Source of the DNA: Avena insularis
Taxonomy: Eukaryota; Streptophyta; Magnoliopsida; Poales; Poaceae
Length of the DNA: 64,000 bases
Assembly: GCA_023614405.1 (NCBI GenBank)
Contig: CM042689.1
Location: forward strand, 276,961,533 to 277,025,532
Direction of reading: 5' to 3'
Made by a program: the position numbers and the translations under genes. Positions 57,696 through 64,000 of the stretch are shown in pieces. The notes below the pieces were generated by a model. The model did no database searches, was not told where the DNA came from, and worked only from the letters and a program-made list of their open reading frames with translations. Position 1 is the first letter of the stretch, and the number at the start of each line of letters is the position of its first letter.

Positions 57696-59078
57696 TGTTA
57701 GAGTATGTATACGTGTATATACTAAAGATATACTAGGACTCTACTTATACTCCAAGTCTCATCTACCCCCGTATAGCTCTATATAAACCCTCATAAAGGT
57801 TATTGCAATACAATACCATATTCTAGAATTTAATATTTTCTACATGGTATTAGAGTGGTTAGCTTCGTGGCGCCGATCCTAGGTTCTTCCACCATTTTTA
57901 CATCGCGTCGCCACCGGGGAGTCTCCTCGGGGCGTGACACCCGGTTTTGATCAAAGATTGGATCGGTTTCATAGACTAGATTATATTAGATTTTCGAAAT
58001 TTCCAATTTTGTAAATTTAGATCCAGCCAAATAAATCTCAGATCAAAGATTGGACTACAATGACCCAAACATCCACGCCATCAAGCTGTACGACATAGCT
58101 TGACGAGCCAGGCTTCGATATCATCGCCGCAACAAAGGACGTCTTTAAGCGACGATCATCGCTGACACGTTTACTCCTTTATCACTGACACATCATTGCC
58201 AAGGTCTATATCAACGTGGTCTTCATCAACATCTTCGTCGACACATCGGCACCGTCAATATACCCGTCCACATGATGGACATACAACTACGACGCCCTCT
58301 GACAGTATAACTGCAAGGCACGACGACGACATCGCCACGTCAACAACCCCGACGACTGCATCAACAAACCGACATCACAATAGTAACGCCCCTACGACCG
58401 CGCATATGGTTCTGGCAAAACCTTGTGTGCTTGGTGGGTTCCTCCGGTTCTGGCAAAACCGGTGGTCTTACTTATGACTGCGTCCAAGAGACGCCCCTGA
58501 CGATACCTTTACAAGGTGCAAAACGTCCACAACTACAACTCCATCAACAACAACAATAAAAACGCGCAAATTTTTTTGCGCCTTTGGCATTGGTGGTCAC
58601 ACAACATACGATGACTACGACATGGACCACACCCACCTCGACCATGGTTACATTACGGTCGGCTACCTCAACATCAAGAACAACGTCTACAGCAACTCAA
58701 GAACTCTAGTCAACAACGTCCGCGTCTTCACTTGCGTCCACGCCACTCCTGCTATAACTGTGGGAGGGAAGGGAGGCACTAGAAGGGGACGCAGTCACCA
58801 CCTCTAGGTGCCAGCCATGATTATGTCCAAGCAGGTGATGATAATAAGGGGGTGAAGATGACGAAAAAGCAAGACTTTAAATCTAGTCGCAAGCGTCCGC
58901 TTCACTCCGCTCTGACTGAGGGGGATGTTAGAGTACGTATACGTGTATAAGCTAAAGATAGGCTAGGACTCTACCTCTTGTACTTCAAGTCTCCACCTAT
59001 CCCCGTATAACTCTATATAAACCTTCGCAAGGGTTATTGCAATACAACACAATATTCTAGGGTTCAATATTTTCTATA
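57696..59078 (+). mobile_element. TRIM-like small LTR retrotransposon
   Basis: 1383 bp with two short LTRs (57696-57844, 149 bp; 58926-59078, 153 bp) that start TGTTAGAGTA and end TTCTACA or TTCTATA. An initiator tRNA-Met primer site (TGGTATTAGAGTGG, 57845-57858) follows the first LTR, and a polypurine tract (CTGAGGGGGA, 58916-58925) precedes the second. The about 1.08-kb interior has no gag or pol; its 93-codon Thr/Ser/His-rich frame at 58196-58477 shows no domain. Flanks GGGAG (57691-57695) and GAAAG (59079-59083) may be a diverged duplication. It must have moved using enzymes of another element. Confidence 0.88.
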
Positions 59079-59417
59079 GAAAGTACAGGAGTATATGATG
59101 CAGTGCCTCCTAAGAAAAAGGATGATGTGACATTGCAATTAGGGATGGGTAAGAGGATTTTAGTATCATTTTATGATGTATCATAGCGCTCGAGCGAGAA
59201 AAATAATAAGAAATATAGACGATATCACAGCATTGTGTCGAGATTATGATGGTAGTAAGTAACTAGTATATCATGCACGACAATTCTTAGATTAGACCAT
59301 AATACTGTATATGCAAGGTCAGAGGCCTAGCCGTCTCCATGTTCGTCCATATGTTAGTTTGACCTGGTCCTAGATTGGTGATGTGTTGAGCCTGGATCAA
59401 TTAACATGAAACAGTCT

Positions 59418-60591
59418 GAGAAAATTGCAAGGACCAGCAACTCTTGGTGTACAAGTTGCACAAACCAGTAACTCTAGTTTTTTGTTGCACAGACCAGTAA
59501 CTTTGAAAATACAGCGGTTACAACAAAAATCTAATGATAGTTAATTATATATTAGACAACTAGGACCACCGATAATAACAGATAAAAATTAATATTTAAA
59601 AAAATATGAACGATTTTTCTTACCCGTGGCAAGAAACACAAAATTAGACAACTAGGAAACCAGTAACTCTAGTTTTTTTTACAGATAACACAAAAAAATC
59701 TTTATTTCCGAAAATTTGTGAACAAACATATATAGGAACCTTCGACGGGCACCGCAAATCAGACAAAAAAGTGTCCGATTTGATCCGTCTGCGAGAGGCG
59801 GCATGAACGATCAAATGTCCTCCATTTGTCGCATGCTAGCTCGATGCCGACTCAAATAGGCTGGAGCGCGTGGTAGCTCGATGCCGACGCAAATTGGTTG
59901 GAGAACATGCACGCGTCTCCCATGCCATGAGGACGCGCACGAGCAGAAGAGCTCACCTACGTCAGCGTAAGCTGGCAGAACCGCGCTCGGTGAGAGGCGT
60001 TTCCGGCGCAGTACACATCTGCATCCACCGGGTTGCGAGGCTCGCCTAGAGCTGATGTGGCGCCGTAAGCACATACCGGCCGCGGTTTCTCGCGGCCATA
60101 GGGCCAGCCGAGAGACGACGTGGCGCCGTTCGTGTCCCCCACCCACAAACCACAAACGGATCAAATCAGACACATTTTTTGTGTCTCACTTTGGTGTCCA
60201 TCAAAGCTGTTCATATATGTCCGTTCACAATTTTTTGAAAATATATAATTTTTTTGTGTTCTCTATAGAAAGAAAAAATCAATGCTCCAATTCACGGACA
60301 TTTTTCGTCTTTTTACACAAACTACATATATTAATAATATTTTTTTTGATAACTTGTGTGTGAACACAAAATGTCCGTAATATACATACGAAATTTTCAT
60401 TCATAATTTTTTGTAATTTTAAATTTTGCCTGTTATGATCGGTGGCCCTGGTTATCTAATACGTATTTAACTATCATTATTTTTTTCTTAACCATTATAT
60501 TTCCAAAGTTGCTGGTTTGTGCAACAAAAAATTAGACTTGCTGGTATGTGCAACTCCTGCACCAAGAGTTACTGGTTCTTGCAATTTTCTC
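59418..60591. mobile_element. Non-autonomous Mutator-like element (MULE)
   Basis: 1174 bp with long terminal inverted repeats of about 170-180 bp (start GAGAAAATTGCAAGGACCAG, right end matching in reverse complement) and a perfect 9-bp target duplication AAACAGTCT (59409-59417 and 60592-60600), the hallmark of Mutator-type transposition. No MURA transposase is present. The centre (about 59750-60170) is GC-rich. A second inverted pair, GTCCGATTTGATCCGT (59772) and its complement near 60155-60170, suggests another small element nested inside. A 120-codon minus-strand frame in the centre has no known domain. Confidence 0.9.
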
Positions 60592-60600
60592 AAACAGTCT

Positions 60601-60799
60601 AGCTCTGTCTTGAAGACACAGTTAAGAAAATAAAACGCTGCTGCTGCTGCTGACAGAAGGCAACAATCAGTCCCCTACTAGTTCCCCCAGGGGCAAAAAG
60701 CCAGTCTCATACATGGCAGGAGTCTGACGCAAGGTGACAGTTCAACAATTTTATTTGTTTTATACTACAGTAATATAATTGCAACAGATCACCATTAGT
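60601..60799. promoter_or_regulatory. Upstream region of the Cys-rich host gene
   Basis: About 200 bp between the MULE and the inferred first exon. It contains a GCT trinucleotide run (60640-60650) and an AT-rich stretch TTTTATTTGTTTTATACTAC near 60751-60770 that could contain the TATA element. The MULE therefore lies very close to this promoter. The transcription start is not determinable from sequence. Confidence 0.35.
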
Positions 60800-61113
60800 T
60801 TATCGCACGTCTTTTATTCTCCAGCCTGCCTAAACCCTTCTTCTTCATCTACAATTTGCACACGATCTACTCCTCCCTGTCCCCCGGCTCCATTAAATTG
60901 CGTATCATTCCATTCAACCCCCTTGCAGGACATCCGTCCCTGTACCTCGTTTTTGGTCTCCACTGATATTGCTCAATCCTCGTGGCGACTCCTGCCGCCA
61001 GAAGGTTTCGAGGACCCCATAGCCACCGCCTCTGGTTTGCACGGCGCGGTATATACCATAGGGGGCTGCCGGAGACCGGAGATCCGGAGGTTCTCATCTC
61101 CCTTCCTTCCCCG

Positions 61114-62028
61114 GTGAGTGCGAATTATCTCTCAATGCTGAATTTGACAGCCCATGCGTGGATCCAGTTTCTCTTATCACGACGTTTGTTGAATTTGACT
61201 TATTAGCTTTCTTGCCATCCAAATGACCGGTAATGCTGTAAAGATCGATTGTTTTATTTTATCACCTTTTCGGAAGCCGAATGTATCATTGATTCGATCA
61301 ATTTGTTGATGCATGCCTCTTGTCTGTGCCGTTTGTGTCGGTGTTGCTTTGCGGTCGATAGAGAAGAGGAACCAGTTCCTAGTGGTCGAGATCACAAACA
61401 TGAATTCAGAAGGAAAGCCATGTAGTTCAAAGACGTGCTTGCCATCTCAAAAGGATTTTTTCCAAATGATTTTCTCCGAGTTTTGGGTTGATGTCCATTT
61501 GGACCAAGGATCAATCATCTTCTGTTGAAATAGTAGTATTTATTTTCACAGATAATATATGATTAGGCACTCTGTAGCAACCGTATTTTAAAAAGCAACA
61601 CACGCGGTTATACGGCCAGCGCTGTGCTGTTCAAACTAAAACCCGCCATCATGCCCGGTCTCCGGTCTGCTTCAAAGATTATAATATCTGGCTGGCGTGG
61701 CATTTTACCAAATCATTGCTAAACTACTAGTACCAGTATGTCCAACTCATTGATAACGATGATGGATGACAATGTCCAATGTGTTAGTTTTATTTGTCGT
61801 TTCTGAAGGAGTTCTTAAACTGTACTAGTAGTAGTAATAACAATCTAGAGAGAATACTTGTAGTCTGAGGAAATAGTAGATCTTGATTGTGAACAGGGTA
61901 TTGGCGCATTCTTGATCAGTGGTGGTCTATTGTTCCATCGCGGAAACTAGAAAACTCGGTGAATATATTTATCCCCCACATTCTTGTCTGATACGGTCAA
62001 ATTCTGGCTTTTTGTTGCTTATTTACAG
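61114..62028 (+). other. 5'-UTR intron of the Cys-rich host gene
   Basis: A canonical donor (CCCCG/GTGAGT at 61113/61114) and acceptor (TTATTTACAG ending 62028) bound a 915-bp intron. Upstream, about 60800-61113 is C/T- and C-rich like a grass leader exon and contains no ATG; the spliced leader continues at 62029-62094, also without ATG. Inferred from splice signals only. Confidence 0.55.
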
Positions 62029-62094
62029 GGCAAGCCGCCATCGATCCTCTAATATCGGAGACTTGTGTGCGCTCGGTGGGCCGGCGGTGGCAAT

Positions 62095-62685
62095 ATGGCG
62101 TCGTCTCGTCCGTACCGGTTCCCCGCTCTGTGCGAGGACGAGCCCGCGAGAGCGAGACGAAGCAGCACTAGGGAGTCGTGCGGGACGTGCGGCGCGTCGG
62201 CGGTGGCCAACTGCGTAGCGCTGTGCTGCTGCCCGTGCGCCGTGGTGAGCTGCTTCACGCTGGCGCTCGTCAAGGCCCCCTACGTGGCGGGCCGACGGTG
62301 CGTCAGGGTTGCCAAGACGCGGCGGGTCAGGGCCGCGCTGCGGAAGACGAACCGCGTCCGGAGCCTGGATGACCAGCTAGACCGCGCGGACGGGCTCGGT
62401 GGCGGCCAGTGCAATGGCACCGAGCGGGCGAGCAAGGAGCACTGGGGCGAGCTGGGCCTGGCCGCCGTCCCTGGGTGGTGGGGCAGCACGAACGATGCGA
62501 GTGTGGCCGGGGAGGGCAGGATGAGGGTGAGCTTGACGGAGAAGGCGTGGATGGAGATGTACGAGGTCGGGCACTGGGGGTTCGGACGGCTCTCCTTCTC
62601 CGTGGCCGGAGACGCCGGGGCTACCAAGGTGGTCAGCGGTGATTCCGACGAGGATGGAAGTGCAGGTGTTGGTACTGGTCGGTGA
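62095..62685 (+). CDS. Cys-rich plant-specific protein of unknown function
   Basis: Intact 196-residue single-exon coding region, the only gene here that looks like a working host gene. The ATG at 62095 (CAATATGG) is chosen because no ATG lies upstream in the inferred spliced leader and because MASSRPYRFPAL is a plausible N-terminus; ten more in-frame codons upstream start at GTG. Residues 29-59 hold CGTCG, a CCCCPC-type cluster (44-48, CCCPC) and a hydrophobic stretch ending LALVKAP, followed by a basic segment (about 67-90, RRCVRVAKTRR). This arrangement resembles a small land-plant family usually annotated as hypothetical or pollen-preferential protein. The C-terminal half has EKAWMEMYEVGHWGFGRLSF and an acidic DSDEDGS end. 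The hydrophobic Cys-rich part could be a membrane anchor or an acylation site. GC-rich codon use is typical of one class of grass genes. Confidence 0.8.
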   Translation: MASSRPYRFPALCEDEPARARRSSTRESCGTCGASAVANCVALCCCPCAVVSCFTLALVKAPYVAGRRCVRVAKTRRVRAALRKTNRVRSLDDQLDRADGLGGGQCNGTERASKEHWGELGLAAVPGWWGSTNDASVAGEGRMRVSLTEKAWMEMYEVGHWGFGRLSFSVAGDAGATKVVSGDSDEDGSAGVGTGR

Positions 62686-62880
62686 CCAAGTTTCTGCGGT
62701 GTGCTCCCCATTTTGGGTTTGTGGACTTTGCCGGCAATCGACGGCGTGAGATTTTGTGTGGCTTGAGGGATGGAATGGACAATGCTTTCTTGATGATCGG
62801 CGAGCGATGTTTAATGCACTACTAGATGTAGATCCCGGGAAATTACGTTTATAAATAAAAGTGACGCTCAAAGTAATCAA
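62686..62880 (+). terminator. 3' UTR and polyadenylation region of the Cys-rich gene
   Basis: Sequence after the TGA at 62683-62685 becomes AT-rich, with an AATAAA hexamer in TATAAATAAAAG at about 62850-62861. This is a plausible polyadenylation signal. Confidence 0.55.
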
Positions 62881-62936
62881 GATGTTTGAAAGGAAATTGT
62901 TTTAAAATAATGAGCAATTCGCCTGAGCAAATACAC

Positions 62937-64000
62937 GTCTAGCTAAGACTCGGTCTTGTACTGCACGTCCTTGCACATATGTATTATGTGTCTATATATA
63001 CCTAATGAATACAATGAGCAGGATCCAAGATGCACTGCTAAACTCTCACTCTTTGTCCACATGATATCAGAGCCAACTCTACCTAGTATCTGAAAACCAC
63101 CTGCTTCCGCTGCCCAATTCCGGCCATCGCCGGGATGAACACCCCACCTCCTCCCCCATCAGCTGGCCACATCGTGCCACAAACTAACGCCGCTATCTAC
63201 TGCATGCGTGCTTGTCGGCTCACAAGGGTTATCGCTATCTCAATGTAGCCACTGGCTGTGTCCTCATGTCGTCTTCAACGAGCATCGCTTCCCCTACCAA
63301 GCTCTTGCCGCCCCACCCAGCGCCATCGACAACTTCGATGAGCCGCTCCATCCGCCCGCTCGGGCTCGCCCACCCTCTACCGCGGCAGCAAACCTGCCTC
63401 TCCCCGTGCCGCGGCAGCCTTCCTGGCATCTTGCCGCCACCCTCACCCTGCCATGCCACCTGATCCTACCACGCCTTCCACACCACCCAGTTCGCCACCC
63501 ACTCCTACTGCAGTGGGCCTCGCCTCTCCCCAACTCGCGCCTCTCACACCGCCCAGCGACCATCCTAGTTCATCCCCGTGCCAACAGACGCCCCGTTCAT
63601 CCTTCGGCTGTCGAGCTCCTCTTGCACCAACCCATCACATGATCACGCGCGCCTAGATCGGCACCTTCCGCCCAACTCGAAATATGCCAACCTTTTCCAC
63701 CACTGCCACCATCTGCCTCCTCCCGAAATTTGTGTGTGATGCGTGCAATGATCCGTGTTGGCTAACAGCTATGCAAGATGAATACATGGCTTTGATGACG
63801 AACAAGACCTAGACACTCGTGCCGTGCCCGCCGGGCGCCAACGTCGTCACTAGAAAGTGGTTGTTTCGGCACAAACTGAACAGCGATAGATCCTTGGAGC
63901 GGTACAAGGCACGCTGGGTGGTGTGTGGGTTTTCTCAGTGCCCCGGTGTCGACTCGATCAAACATTCAGCCCCGTCGTCAAATCTGCCATGATTCGTGTC
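62937..64000 (+). mobile_element. Deleted copia element running off the window
   Basis: It starts as a truncated copia LTR (about 62937-63063, with CTATATATACCTAATGAATACA and the end TTTGTCCACA), followed by the primer site TGATATCAGAGCC (63063-63075). A gag start follows at 63135 (MNTPPPPPSAGHIVPQ). Near 63200 the sequence jumps directly to the integrase C-terminus, so most of gag, protease and integrase is deleted. RT begins at about 63740 and continues past the window. Confidence 0.8.
63205..64000 (+). pseudogene. Copia integrase C-terminus to RT start, partial
   Basis: Pol fragment of the deleted copia element. AHKGYRYLNVATGCVLMS in one frame and HVVFNEHRFPYQ in the next form the usual end of the copia integrase, separated by a frameshift near 63268. 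A Pro-rich variable linker (63300-63660) follows, and a TAG at 63655. RT begins with WLTAMQDEYMALMTNKT, a TAG at 63810-63812 where Trp is expected, then LVPCPPGANVVTRKWLFRHK and RYKARWVVCGF. A frameshift near 63958 and a TGA near 63990 complete the decay. It is cut by the window edge, so its 3' end and second LTR are not seen. Confidence 0.82.

Noticed and set aside
59811..60173. 120-codon minus-strand ORF in the MULE
   Set aside because: A GC-rich frame without homology I can recognise; overlapping frames are equally open.
62280..62880. Two minus-strand ORFs of 143 and 167 codons
   Set aside because: Opposite-strand shadows of the GC-rich host gene; one extends into its 3' UTR.
1..64000. 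tRNA, rRNA or CRISPR-like arrays
   Set aside because: No cloverleaf with intact arms, rRNA segments or regularly spaced repeats were seen; tRNA-like matches are only the primer-binding sites of retroelements.

Overview
The window reads as intergenic DNA from a grass (Poaceae) nuclear genome. Nearly all of it is nested LTR retrotransposons of grass types: BARE/Angela-like and SIRE/Maximus-like copia elements, and Del/Tekay-like and Tat-like gypsy elements. MITEs and one intact GC-rich single-copy-looking gene lie at the right end. There are no operons, bacterial features, CRISPR arrays or recognisable RNA genes. The species cannot be fixed from sequence alone.

Layout. 1-2340: remains of a gypsy-type LTR. 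2405-33489: the 3' part of a SIRE/Maximus-like copia element (RT-RNase H, spacer, extra ORF2, 3' LTR). That 3' LTR is split twice. The first split is a Del/Tekay-like, gag-only element on the minus strand (7468-20641, TSD GACCC). The second is a Tat-like gypsy element on the plus strand (20815-32960, near-perfect TSD TCTAG/TCTAA). The Tat element carries gag-pol full of stop codons and, between pol and the 3' LTR, an antisense gene interrupted by four small GT-AG introns. The Del-like element has two LTRs of about 4 kb, a third partial LTR made by a tandem duplication, and a truncated Tat-like fragment inside one LTR.

33490-53804: BARE/Angela-like copia material. An LTR end, primer-binding site and leader appear twice in succession. 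The outer element (35255-53804) has a second BARE-like element inserted in its gag gene (37664-47051, TSD GTAGT) and an antisense solo LTR of its own family inserted in its RT gene (49174-51029). An unrelated solo-LTR family of about 1.55 kb occurs twice (33668-35219 and 38664-40231), once with a perfect TSD (GGCCA).

53805-64000 is gene-proximal. It holds a possible 5' piece of a host gene cut off by the copia LTR, a Tourist-like MITE with a Stowaway MITE inside it, and another Stowaway with a tiny LTR retrotransposon (TRIM-like, 57696-59078) in its last bases. These are followed by a non-autonomous Mutator-like element with a perfect 9-bp TSD (59418-60591), an intact gene for a 196-residue Cys-rich plant protein with a 5'-UTR intron (about 60800-62880), and a deleted copia element that runs out of the window.

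Working together: only the host gene at 62095-62685 looks functional. The retroelement genes are parts of gag-pol replication machineries, all broken by stops, frameshifts or insertions except the Del-like gag, which is open but belongs to an element without pol. Many stops in the Tat and BARE-like pols are CAG to TAG or CTGG to CTAG changes, as expected from deamination at methylated CHG sites in silenced plant transposons.
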